Source of the DNA: Chondrus crispus
Lineage: Eukaryota > Rhodophyta > Florideophyceae > Gigartinales > Gigartinaceae
NCBI RefSeq assembly: GCF_000350225.1
Contig: NW_005179030.1
Location: 142,326 to 206,325, forward strand
DNA length: 64,000 nucleotides
Direction: 5' to 3'
In this document: piece after piece, positions 34,984 to 44,655 of the stretch
Numbering within the stretch: position 1 is the stretch's first letter
Layout: the number at the start of each line of letters is the position of its first letter
Program-made: the position numbers and the translations under genes
Notes under the pieces: model-generated
The model's database searches: none
The model's input: only the letters and a program-made list of their open reading frames with translations
What the model was told of the DNA's origin: nothing

Positions 34984-36405
34984 CTATCTTGATGTATTGT
35001 TCTCACTTCGGAACGCTTTCTCTGCGTATTTGCTTAAAGGCTCCTTGTCGGGGCTATCATCAATGACGAAGGCAGCATCTCGATCGTAAACGTCAGCACC
35101 GAAATGAACTCCATTGCCAGCAATTGAATCGTCTCCATCTACAGTACTTGCCGCATTGTCTTCCTCTAGGTCATGTCTTGTCGCAATAAAATAGGAGCGT
35201 CCCACAAACGGATGGCACTTCAGCAAATGCTCAGGCATAATAAACATGAAGCCGATCCCTCTCATTCCCAGCCCTTCAAGCATCTCAAATTTCCCATAAC
35301 CCCTGTCCGCTGTTACCACAAAGCCAGTCAATGTTTGCTCTCCACGTGTCTCCAACATCGCGTCAAATAGTTTCTCGACGTTGACAGTTTGCGGTTCCCC
35401 ACGCCGGCGAAACCGCACCATCAGCGTTGTCCTGGATAATGCGTCGGCGATAGCATCTACAGTGTGCCCTTCTTTATCGGCCTTTCGTGCGCTTAAAGTT
35501 TTGACTTGATTGTCAATGGCCCGTGTGCCGTATAGATCATCATCCAGAGTCGCAAACGTGTGTCCAGGAGATAAGAACACTTTACAGGACATACGATAAG
35601 CCGCTTGCTCGAACTCTGACAAATGGACGGTTTGGTCCCGTTGCGAGTTCCAAACGGACTCACCTTGATCGCCTCTTCCGGTGGCTGAAAAGGCGAGAAT
35701 GTTCGAACTGATGAACCGAACCAGCTGTAGTGTAGGAACGGGACAATCCAGTTTGCTTAGAAAAAATAAGCTCTTAGCTAGGCTGAAACCAGGGCATTGC
35801 GAGAAAACAAACACACCCAGAAAGCTGTACATGTCGGACATTCGAAGAGGACTCATGCCCAGATGTTTAAGTACAATGCTCTCATTTGTCCAGTCCAAAC
35901 ATTTGTGCAGCCCTTCGTCACATAGAAGCACAATGTGACTTGCTCTAGAATGATCCAAACGTCTCACATTCATCTCCGTATGCATGCGATCCAACGCTGA
36001 TCGACAGAATAAACGAGCGCGTTCCGTTAGAGCATTTGAAAGGAAAACGTTGTCCATTTGAATTATTTCTCCCATTACTGCTTTTATTCTCCATCCATCA
36101 CATGGCGTTAACGCATTTACTTGGCTGTTACGGGTGGCACGTCTTATCGAACCCCTTCCGCGACCCCTACGCCTTCCCCGTCCTCTCCCTCTCCCACGTG
36201 CTGTCGATCGCACGACATCAACGTTTGGCGTTGTTGGAGTAGGGATGCCGTTAGCGCCTGCACCATCTGCTGGTGTCTCATTATTGCCTGCGGATTGTAG
36301 AGGTGTGGTAGTTCCCGGTAGTTCTGTTGAAGCGGGCCGTTGGTTGGCGCTTATGAGTTCTCCTGTTGCTTCGGTGGAGTCATTGGATGGGAGCACTTCT
36401 GCCAT
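34984..36405 (-). pseudogene. DDE transposase, piggyBac/ISL2EU-like
   Basis: A 473-codon frame. An arginine/glycine-rich AT-hook-like stretch (RGRGRGRRRGRGRG, 70-85) precedes a helical domain. The RNase-H-like core has LDDDLYGTRA (287-296) and TADRGYGKFEML (365-376), positions that fit the first two catalytic Asp residues of a DDE transposase, followed by GIGFMFIMPEHLL. It would cut and join the transposon ends at 32789 and 36773. The frame ends in TAG at 34984-34986, but the same phase continues into a nuclease domain, so this stop is probably secondary. Confidence 0.6.
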
Positions 36406-36687
36406 TGGGAAAGAAGATGCTGAGGGATACGTGAAGATGGGATAAGATGGAAGAGGGTTTCGAGAAACTTCAGCTTAAGCGCTAGAGCAGGTTTGCTTAC
36501 GAAAGTCGTACTGTAGTCTGGATTCACTCAATTCACACCTTAACACGATCATTTCTGGGTCTTTCCCAGAAATGAACACGTGGATTGCTCATAAGAGCCC
36601 ACTTGTAACGGCGAATGACTTACCAATGGGATTGGGACATTTGTTGCGGAGGAATGGTAGAATGAATGTGCTTCAAATAGGGACGTT

Positions 36688-36707
36688 ATGTACGATACAT
36701 CGTACAT
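36688..36707. repeat. 20-bp palindrome, right inner copy
   Basis: ATGTACGATACATCGTACAT, the reverse complement of the left copies, starting 52 bp before the right outer copy. Confidence 0.85.
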
Positions 36708-36739
36708 AAGGTGTTTTCGTCAAAATCAAGATTTCTATT

Positions 36740-36759
36740 ATGTACGATACATCGTACAT
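36740..36759. repeat. 20-bp palindrome, right outer copy
   Basis: Same sequence as the right inner copy, 14 bp from the right transposon end at 36773. Confidence 0.85.
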
Positions 36760-36936
36760 AAAAAATACTAGGGATATGAAGTACATTCCTCTCGTACTCA
36801 CCATCGCATCCTTGTACTCACACCCGTACTCACCCTCGTATCGCACCCTCAGTCGTAGTGGCACGCTCACTCGAAACCCATTCCGCGACCTTCTCCCTCG
36901 CCACTCTGTCTGCACTCCTTCTCTCTCACGTCCACC

Positions 36937-37773
36937 GTGGACAAAGACAGACTGCCGGAGCTGTCTTCCCTGCTCACGGACAGCACGCGCTCCCCACGCG
37001 ACCGCGAGCAGCGCGATCCCGGAGAGAACATACGCGCCGGCGGCAGCGGTGCTGCGGCGGATGATCGGCTCGACAGCCGCGAGCGACGTTCTGCTGCGGT
37101 TGCTGCTGCTGCTGAGCAGCGAATCGCACTGCGCGCGCCTAGCACTGTCTGCGCTTGTGAACCTGTCGGAGGACGAGGCGGCGGCTGCCCTGACGCACGC
37201 GGACGCGGTGCGGCTCGCAGCGCAGGTGGTCTTGGACGCGGACGTCGTCGCGCTGCACACGGCGCTGCTGTCCAACCTGACGCGCTTCGCGCCGGGCGTG
37301 GACGGAGCGGAGGGCGCGGACGGGTTTCGGGAGAGGGGCACGCTACTCGTGCTCGTGGAGAGGGTACCGAGTATTCCGAATGTGCTGTGGCTGTCGAATG
37401 CGTGCGCGAGCCAGGAGGGGAGGGACGTCCTGTTGATCGAGGGAAGGCAGGCGGGGAGACAGCTGTTGACGAGGTTGCTGAGATTGCTGGAGGCGGGAGA
37501 GGCAGAGAAGAGGCTGGCGGCGGCGAGGTGGGTGCAGAACTGCGCGATGGCGGACGAGTGCCATGATGTGTTGGTGGGGGTACGGCGGCGGTCGCAATGT
37601 GCCTGGGGAGGTCAAAGGAGGTGGGACGGGAGGAGATGGCGGAGAGTCGCGCCTGGTTGGTCGAGGAAGTGTTGTTGTTGTGTAAGAGCCGGGCGGGGAA
37701 GGACGCGCTCAGGGATGGCGGGGCCGTCAACGTTCTGGAGGGATGGAAGGGGGGAAGAGCACGCACGCCGTAG
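36937..37773 (+). pseudogene. HGH1: HGH1-like (FAM203) armadillo-repeat protein, frameshifted
   Basis: HGH1 is a cytosolic armadillo-type chaperone needed for folding of translation elongation factor 2 (family knowledge). Matching blocks are LALSALVNLSEDEA, ALLSNLTRFAPG, LWLSNACASQEGRDVLL, ARWVQNCAMADECHDVL and, in another frame, LVEEVLLLCKSRAGKDALRD. The N terminus (MDKDRLPELSSLLTDS, from 36937) and the C-terminal part (after about 37580) are each one base out of phase with the middle. The region is short for the family and lacks the usual segment between the last two blocks. Either two one-base errors are present or the gene is dead. Its 3' end lies 50 bp from the flank of element 5. Confidence 0.6.
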
Positions 37774-37823
37774 TGAGCATTCTGGATCGGCGGGAGACAC
37801 TGGTAATCTAGAGGCAAATACCG

Positions 37824-37893
37824 CATCGGTGCACTTTTTGGTGGGAAGCCGTTTCGGTGGACCAATAAAACGTGCACAACTGGATTGTCAAGG
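37824..37893. repeat. 70-bp flanking direct repeat, left copy
   Basis: It begins CATCGGTGCAC and ends GTCAAGG, directly against the left LTR of element 5. The right copy (44221-44290) differs at one base and directly follows the right LTR in the same orientation. Confidence 0.9.
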
Positions 37894-38193
37894 TGTTAGT
37901 TCTCGCGATGACGGTTCTATGCAAAGACGTGATGGGCTGCTTGGCCTCTCTTTTCTTCAACACTACTGACTAGATAAGTACCCCTCGAAGCGTCCAAGTA
38001 ATCTCCCACAGCCACGGTTCAGCTTCCACTAGTTTCCTAATCTTAACGAACCAGATAACACCACCTGGCCATTTCCAGCCAATTAAAATGACTACAAAAG
38101 ATATTATGAAAAGGACACTTGTCCTTATGTTCCCCAATCAGCGCACTGGCGCTCGCGGTCATAATATAACCGCGTCACCACTACCTCCCCAGG
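37894..38193 (-). repeat. 3' LTR of element 5
   Basis: It starts TGTTAGTTCTCGCG on the plus strand. It matches the right LTR with three single transitions and a divergent end (CTACCTCCCCAGG versus CCACCACCCCGG). Confidence 0.88.
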
Positions 38194-38979
38194 CGCGCAC
38201 TTCCGTTTCCGTAGCGGGGTGTCATGTCGCACAATCCAATGGCCGGCAAACCAGACCGAACGAGGACAACGGTGAGATCCACTACCTCGGGCGAGCGGGA
38301 AGGGACCTTCGCATTGACGCGCGGGGTGGCCTGGGGGTGGTCTGTGCTCGGGTCAGTTGACACCGACCAGCGCCGGCGTCTGCCGCCCTGTCTAGAAGAC
38401 CCCCGTTGAAAACCTACGGGCTGTGCGATGAAACCCTCTCCTGCGCATCGTCTATTGGACTGTGTCTTCATGACAGTCCGCTCCAGGTAAGGGACCTCCT
38501 TCATCTCCAAACAACCTTCATGTTATCATCTGATGCTTCTCATTCAGACCACATCCTCCGAATGCAGCTGATTCACAGCACACCGACCACTGGATATACG
38601 ACAGTACAGCACATTTTGCACAGGACATAAGACGGCACATGATATACGACGGCACAGGACTTACGAAGGCACATGATATACGACGTCACAGGACATAAGA
38701 AGGCACATGATATACGACGGCACATGATATACGACGGCACAGGACATGCCCGATACAAAAACACACTGTGTTCTTACCGCAAAGACAGCATCCGTTCGAT
38801 CGGTTCTCACCATGGTCGACGCACTTATGTGTAACAATTGTTACATTAATGCCAACTAAAAACAAATCTCTCCCAATTTGATGCAGGTTGATGCAAGGCG
38901 ACAGGGAATTCTTACGCACTCAATTACCAAGTAACAAGAAAAACGCATGATGACGCAGTACAACTTCGAATCGCAGATG
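38194..38979. other. 3' noncoding region of element 5
   Basis: The span between the integrase end and the 3' LTR. It holds the minisatellite at 38591-38751 and no recognisable gene. Confidence 0.6.
38591..38751. repeat. Minisatellite of about 16-17 bp units
   Basis: Variants of GACGGCACATGATATAC alternate with GACGGCACAGGACATA, around nine units in a row, forming a higher-order unit of about 33 bp in places. Confidence 0.75.
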
Positions 38980-39285
38980 CTACTGGCTTGACTCAATGCC
39001 AATGGGAATTTCAAATCCCGTTTGGTAGTATCGTCTTAGGCGTCTGAAATGGATCGAATTGCGGGAAACCCTCCTGGGGTGGCCCACTGTTCGTAGGAAA
39101 TATCGCGGATGGGCCGTCGCGTGGACGACAAAGGGTCCCTTCCACGGGCTCTCAATCAAGGACTTCACTCTGTTCCGGCTCCTGCGAAGGAGTACCATAT
39201 CTCCCGTTTTATACAAGTGTGGCGGCTCGGTACCGACGCGGATTCTTTCTGCTCGAGTTGCTTGCAATCCTAGTAGGTTGTTCAT
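38980..39285 (-). pseudogene. Integrase C-terminal domain of element 5
   Basis: A 101-codon frame (GDMVLLRRSRNRVKSL, SPWKGPFVV, RRVSRNSIHFRRLRRYY) with the SH3-like integrase tail of Ty3/gypsy elements. It begins one base out of phase with the integrase core; ATGA joins the two frames. No chromodomain follows, unlike element 1. Confidence 0.8.
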
Positions 39286-40523
39286 TCAGTTATGTCGTTC
39301 GGCGCGACGAGCTGTGACTTCTGCCAAACCGTTTTGGCACGACAGTCAGAGTCCCGGGACTCCGCGTTCTTCGAGGACCCCAAGCGAGGTATCGTTCCGT
39401 ACATGAGCTCAAACGGAGACACTCCATCTGGCCCCGGCCTGCAACGGTATGCAAATATTATTCTGTCGAGCGCGACATCCCACTCCAAAGTCGGGTCTTG
39501 TAAAAGCGTACGACGTAGAGCCGATTTTATCGTGCCCACCATACGTTCGACTCTCCCATTTGTTTGTGGTGAGTATGTTGCCAAGAAATGCCATGCGATT
39601 CCTTGACTCTTTGCCCATACCTGCGTGTGTTGTGCTCTGTACGCCGAGCCATTATCACTTTGCACTATCCTCGGCACCCCATGTTGCCACACAAAGCTTT
39701 GCAGAGACCGAACAGCTGCTCCGCTACTCGCTCCTGTATGCGCGGTGGCAAAAGGCCACCCCGTGAGATGCTCCACCCCAATGTGAATATACCGATTACC
39801 TCGGCGGGTCATTGGAAGGGGGCCAGCGAAGTCGACTGAAACCGTTTCGAATATACGCACTATCGGTGCAAAGAGATGCACTCGGTATGGAATCGGGGGA
39901 GAAGCTCTTTGGCATCCTTCACATTCACGCACGTGTTTCATTACTTCGGGCCTCATTCTCGGCCACCAGAATCGTCCTGCTACTATTTGATACGTCGTTC
40001 TTGCGTTCCAGTGCCCGAAATCATCGTGCAATTGATGAATTATGCCTTTGCGGATTAAGGTGGGAGGGACTGCGCGCAAGCCGTTTCTCGTTCTTCGAAT
40101 TAGGTGGCCATCTGAAACTAGGAAGTTTTTCGCCTGCTGTTTCACAGCTCTCGAGAACGGTTTCATCTTCGTTTTGTCCTGCGGGTCGGTCTCTTGGAAC
40201 TTTAGGTATGGCATTGTTTCACCCAAGAAATCTTCAAACGAGGAGGATGAGGCTGCTGTCACAGTCTCGTTTCTGCGATCCGTTTCTGTCGCAGCGTGTA
40301 CGCTCAACTGTCGCCCGTTGCTCATCTTGTTGGCTGCTGCTTCCGTACCTTTCGTCTTTAGAACTTTCTCAGAGGTTGGATTGACATGCGCTCCGGAAAA
40401 GAAATTCGCAACGACGTTGTCTCTACCAGGATGATATCTGATTTCAAAGTCATACTCGGCTAGAAAAGCGAGCCAGCGTGACAATCGCCCGTGGGGATCC
40501 CGGCTATTGAACGCCGCCCTCAA
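39282..40523 (-). pseudogene. RNase H end and integrase core of element 5
   Basis: A 413-codon frame. Residues 1-50 are the end of RNase H (RDPHGRLSRWLAFL). The integrase HHCC domain (HDDFGHWNARTTY, CEGCQRA) and the DDE core follow: D in VSVDFAGPL, D in IVQSDNGSAY, E in PQTNGRVERMVG. All three acids are present. The frame upstream is interrupted at 40566 (TAA). Confidence 0.85.
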
Positions 40524-40565
40524 AGCTTGGTGATCCGTGTACAGTATGAAAGGGGTCCCCAGAAG

Positions 40566-40877
40566 TTACACTCGAAACTTTTTGAGTGCGAACACGACAG
40601 CTAATGCTTCCCTTTCGTACGTAGAATAGCGCTTCTCCGCACTATTCATCGTTCTGCTGGCATAGCAGACCGGATGCTCCTGCTGTTCCTCGCCTTTTTG
40701 CGTCAAAACAGCACCCATTGCTACCGTCGAAGCATCCGCATAGACGACGAAATGCCTTTTGAAGTCGGGGTAAGCAAGCACTGGTGGGCTACACAGAAGA
40801 TCCTTGAGCTTATTGAATGCGTCCTGCGTCGTTTTGTCCCACAAGAAGGCGGATTTTGCACTTGTAAGTTCGTGCAA
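40566..40877 (-). pseudogene. RNase H domain of element 5
   Basis: A 103-codon frame with FVVYADASTVAMGAVL (catalytic Asp) and YEREALAVVFALKKF (Glu), typical Ty3 RNase H. It ends at TAA 40566-40568, and the same phase goes on into the integrase frame. Upstream it is out of phase with RT because of a shift near 40900. Confidence 0.82.
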
Positions 40878-40879
40878 CG

Positions 40880-42997
40880 GCTTCGCAATCGCGGAATGAA
40901 GCGGCGGTAGTATGATGCTAAGCCCAAGAAGCTCCGCACTTCTGTCTTCGTCTGAGGGATTCTAGTATCTCGTAGAGCCTGTGTCTTCCTCGGGTCCACT
41001 GCGACCCCTTTTTCACTCACGATGTGCCCTAACAGGCTGACAGACCGGCGGGCAAAGGTGCATTTTGAAAGCTTGAGTTTCAAGCCGTACGATTTGACTC
41101 TTGACAATACTGAACGAAGATGGGTGATGTGTTCTTCCATACTAGATGAATGGAAGACGACGTAATCTATGTACGCGACTGCATATTCAATTCCTTCTAA
41201 TACCGTCGTCATCATTCTCTGAAACGTTGCGGGGGCGTTCATCAGTCCGAAAGGCATCACCTCAAACTGGAATGTCCCTTTTCGACATATGAATGTCGTC
41301 ATCTCCTTGTATTGCTCGGCGACTTGCACCTGCCAGTAGCTGGTGAACAGGTCGAGTGTCGAGAAGATACTCGATCCTTTTAATTCATCAAGTATTTCTT
41401 CAATCAGGGGTATAGGCCAACGGTCTGCTTTCATCACCTTATTGAGGGTTCGGTAGTCGACACAGAAACGTGGGGTTCCGTTCTTTTTGGAAGCAATGAC
41501 GATTGGGAAGGACCACTGCGATACAGAAGGTCGAATGATTCCTGCCGAAAGCATCTTATCAAGTTCCGCTCTCACTACCGCATTATGTTTGGGCGGTAGT
41601 CTTCGACAGCGGTGATGGATTGGGGTCATGTCCTTGAGCTCGAAAGTGTGTTCTACTGGAACTGAAGCTGGGCGTAGATCATGAAGTGACGATGCAATCA
41701 CATCGTTGTCTTGCAGGTTTGCGTATATCTCGAGCGCTGCACCACGCTCAAGGTGTTGCAGCTTTTCCCATACATTCATGTCAAAACTTGGATCACCCGG
41801 CAGGTCGATTTCAAATCCGTCCGGATTGTCAAGCTCGTCAACATTCTCAAATGAGTCATTCGTCCTTTCTGCTTCAGCTTGTTGGAGAAACTGCTTCCCT
41901 GACGCTTGCAATAGACTGCGCTCAAGGCCTTTGACGATTTCGGAAGTATCGCTCCTGATGCAGAGCACATACCCTTCTTCACTTTCGGATTCAGAGCTCT
42001 CTTCGTCTGAGGGGGAGCCTTCAGTGGACTCCGCTCCCGAGTCGGTCGTGAACTCTTCTTCGTCACTCCCTCCGTCACTCTGCACACCACGAGAGAGCAC
42101 GAGGGTAGCTTTTCTTCCATCTCGTGTGAACTGAGCAGTCTGACGCCCTAAATCCAACTTTGTGCTCAAGCTTTCCATCGTCGGTGCTCCCACAATAACG
42201 TCGAATGGGGCACCCTTCAAGATCAGGAAGTCCATATCAGCTGAGAGTGTCCCAAAGAGCACAGGAACCTCAAGTGCAACTCCTAGACCCTCCTCGGTGC
42301 TTCCGTTGGCCACAGTGATCCTCCTCGCCGTAGAAGAAGTCTTTAACTGTAGTTTCTCTACTAGCTTGAGAGACATAATGTTCGGAGTTGAACCAGAATC
42401 AAGAAGAGCCCGGACCGGATATGCATGAATCATGATATCTATCATGCTCAACCGGCTGGAAGGGCGCGATGCCGGTGTATTGCTGGAAATGAAGGAGATC
42501 TTACGCTGGACTCGTCGTGTAGGAGCAACGAAAAGCTTCCGCATTTCTTTCCTGGCATCTTCTGCATCCCCTCGTGCCAGTTGGCCAAATGTAATGCCGC
42601 TAGCTGCCTGTGCTAGTCCAGAGAGAAGGTCAAACTTCTCGGTGCGGGCACTCAGCTCTTCGAGTTTGCCCTTTTTAGACCTTTTCATCGGTTTTCGTGC
42701 TCTGTGACGACTCTTCTTTGGTTTTCGTCCTATAGATGTCGGTTGAATCTGCCCCATTGGAATCGGATTCAAGAGTTTAGGAACCGGAATCGATGAGACT
42801 TCTTTTACCTCGTGGCGACGAGGCTGTTTGGCCATAGATTGGCCATCCTTGTCCCTCTTCCCTGCCGTCACTTCTTCAATCTCTTCAATAATGGACAGAG
42901 ACGGACTCACTTTTGAGTCATCATTCTCCTTGGGGAGCTCGTTGACGACGAATAGCTGCTCCAGACTCCCTGAGCGGCTGGGTGCAACTCCAGACAC
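40880..42997 (-). pseudogene. Protease and reverse transcriptase of element 5, active site mutated
   Basis: A retropepsin domain (VRALLDSGSTPNIMS, about residues 193-207; then FDVIVGAPTMESL) is followed by a long acidic segment rich in Ser and Glu. The reverse transcriptase has SFPIVIASKKNGTPRFCVDY, FSTLDLFTSYWQVQ (catalytic Asp) and MPFGLMNAPATFQ. The active site reads YIDY in place of YIDD, so the last catalytic Asp is Tyr and polymerase activity would be lost. The open frame extends to 40721, but the last 60 codons are out of phase with RNase H. Upstream it is continuous with gag. Confidence 0.85.
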
Positions 42998-42999
42998 CC

Positions 43000-43921
43000 T
43001 AACAGCTTGTCCTGATTTCTTGCTTCCCGCAGATATCTCACTCGTAGGGCGGATTGGAGCACCAGGGTACGGCTTGAACCAACAGGTGTCCTCTCTGTGA
43101 CCGAGTTTGCCACACCGGGGGCACCTAGACTCACGGTTCGGATTCAGTTCACATCTACTGGCACCATGACCGGGCCTCTTGCAGTAGGAGCAACTCCAGG
43201 AGGCCCTATCTGAAGATTATGGCAACCCCTGTTGGCTTTTCTTGAGAAGCAGTGTTAACTCTGAGAGCTGCGATGCTAGCTCAGCAATCCTCGTATCAAC
43301 TCCCTGGTCTTTCCCGGCTGTTTTGCGCTGAGCGGAAACTCCATGCTGTTGAGAACGTACATTCTGGTAATGTTCCGCTCTAACTAGATGGTCGCCACCG
43401 AACGACTTTCGGCTTTTGTCTCAATCTTTCAATGTCTTCACGAGCTCCTTGAAGTTTTCGGGCTTGTGTAGCATAACAAACTGGGTCACAAAGCTATCTG
43501 ACTGAACGGCTCTCTTGAGCAACCCAAACTTAGTCTCCTCTCGGAAAGAAGCTTGACGGTATAACTCTTCGGTTGACTGTATAAAGTCCCCTAAGTCACC
43601 CCCGTCATACTTGGCTTCCACAGCAAGGCGAACAACTTCTTCGGGGTCTCATTTTTCTTGAAAAGTGTCGGAAAGAAAAGTCTTAACGACCGTGTACGAG
43701 TGAGCCTCTTCGGAGAGGACACCACCTTGGCCGAACTTCGTGTAATAGGCGTCAAACGCCTTACTACGTAGGTACAACAAGACCTTCTCGGAACGTTTGA
43801 GGTCGTCGTCTTGGCGAGCGATGACATTCTCGAAGTAAAACAGGAAACGTTGTACATCTCCCTCACCATCAAAGGAGAACTCTTCAAGGCCACTCATGCT
43901 GACCCTCGACAGAAGTACCAC
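43000..43921 (-). pseudogene. gag of element 5, with two zinc knuckles
   Basis: gag begins at about 43897 (MSGLEEFSFDGEGDVQRFLF), only 25 bp from the LTR, and stays in one frame. It is interrupted by TGA at 43649 and 43421 and TAA at 43217. Two CCHC knuckles lie at about 43190-43080 (CSYCKRPGHGASRC and CPRCGKLGHREDTC), the nucleocapsid signature. The frame then runs without a break into protease, so this family makes one Gag-Pol frame. Confidence 0.8.
43904..43920 (-). other. Primer binding site of element 5
   Basis: CCTCGACAGAAGTACCA on the plus strand, a tRNA-like 3' end one nucleotide from the LTR and different from the site shared by elements 1-3. It overlaps the first codons of gag. Confidence 0.65.
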
Positions 43922-44220
43922 TGTTAGTTCTCGCGATGACGGTTCTATGCAAAGACGTGATGGGCCGCTTGGCCTCTCTTTTCTTCAACACTACTGACTA
44001 GATAAGTACCCCTCGAAGCGTCCAAGTAATCTCCCGCAGCCACGGTTCAGCTTCCACTAGTTTCCTAATCTTAACGAACCAGATAACACCACCTGGCCAT
44101 TTCCGGCCAATTAAAATGACTACAAAAGATATTATGAAAAGGACACTTGTCCTTATGTTCCCCAATCAGCGCACTGGCGCTCGCGGTCATAATATTCCCG
44201 CGTCACCACCACCACCCCGG
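43922..44220 (-). repeat. 5' LTR of element 5
   Basis: It starts TGTTAGTTCTCGCG and ends CCACCACCCCGG, directly before the 70-bp repeat at 44221. Confidence 0.88.
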
Positions 44221-44290
44221 CATCGGTGCACTTTTTGGTGGGAAGCCGTTTCGGTGGACCAATAGAACGTGCACAACTGGATTGTCAAGG
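44221..44290. repeat. 70-bp flanking direct repeat, right copy
   Basis: Same as 37824-37893 except for one base (AATAGAACG versus AATAAAACG). Confidence 0.9.
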
Positions 44291-44359
44291 GTAATCAAAC
44301 AGAGACTATCCGAACCAAATTCTTGATATTTGGTTCCGATTTTTAGATCGACACGAAAA

Positions 44360-44456
44360 ATTTGATGATTTGGTTGCACCGGTGGGGATTTCAATCGACA
44401 TCAAATCATCAAATTTTGGTTGTTTGGGTATTTGATTCTACCGGTGGGGATGCTCT
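44360..44456. repeat. MITE-like sequence with CACCGGTGGGG ends
   Basis: CACCGGTGGGGATTTC and CTACCGGTGGGGATGCTCT occur about 60 bp apart with ATCAAATCATCAAAT between them. It is related to 32636-32784, in the other orientation. Confidence 0.45.
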
Positions 44457-44655
44457 AATAAAACATGAAAGGAGCAGCCAAAGTAATACGTAATCCATTT
44501 CCGTACAATTCCACATCGAGCTCAACCCCACAATCTCCGACCACCCCCCAACCTACCCGACCCATTTCACGCCCCTCCCCCTCTCTCCGCTCCCGTCTCT
44601 CCTCCGCTCCCGCCTCTCCTCCCTCCTGCCTGTTTACTCCCCGCCTCCAGCCCGC

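Larger units (their letters stand above)
32789..36773 (-). mobile_element. Complete DNA transposon with transposase-nuclease gene (piggyBac/ISL2EU-like)
   Basis: The ends are inverted repeats starting CCCTA(A/G)TATTTT and then containing ATGTACGATGTATCGTACAT. The element is flanked by ATAT at 32785-32788 and 36774-36777 (or AT if the repeat is counted from ATCCCTA). The interior is one minus-strand coding region (36405-33067). Each end carries two copies of the 20-bp palindrome. DDE transposons that carry a YqaJ-type nuclease are known to me as the ISL2EU/IS4EU group, and CCC termini are typical of piggyBac, so the superfamily remains open. Four in-frame stops suggest the copy no longer makes a full protein, but its structure is intact. 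Confidence 0.85.
37894..44220 (-). mobile_element. Ty3/gypsy LTR retrotransposon (element 5)
   Basis: Two LTRs of about 300 bp (37894-38193 and 43922-44220), almost identical until their last 20 bp, enclose gag, protease, RT, RNase H and integrase on the minus strand. gag and pol share one frame, interrupted by stops at 43649, 43421 and 43217. A frameshift lies near 40900, another stop at 40566 and a further shift at 39285. The RT active site is mutated. High LTR identity implies a recent insertion, in contrast to the coding damage. Confidence 0.9.

Noticed and set aside
36867-37877. Minus-strand frame of 336 codons
   Set aside because: Antisense of the HGH1-like gene, Pro/Arg/Ser-rich with no domain.
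2029-43921. TGA read as Trp or selenocysteine, or programmed readthrough
   Set aside because: TAA and TAG stops interrupt frames in the same way, and the exonuclease gene at 48929 ends in TGA. Decay of dead repeats is simpler.
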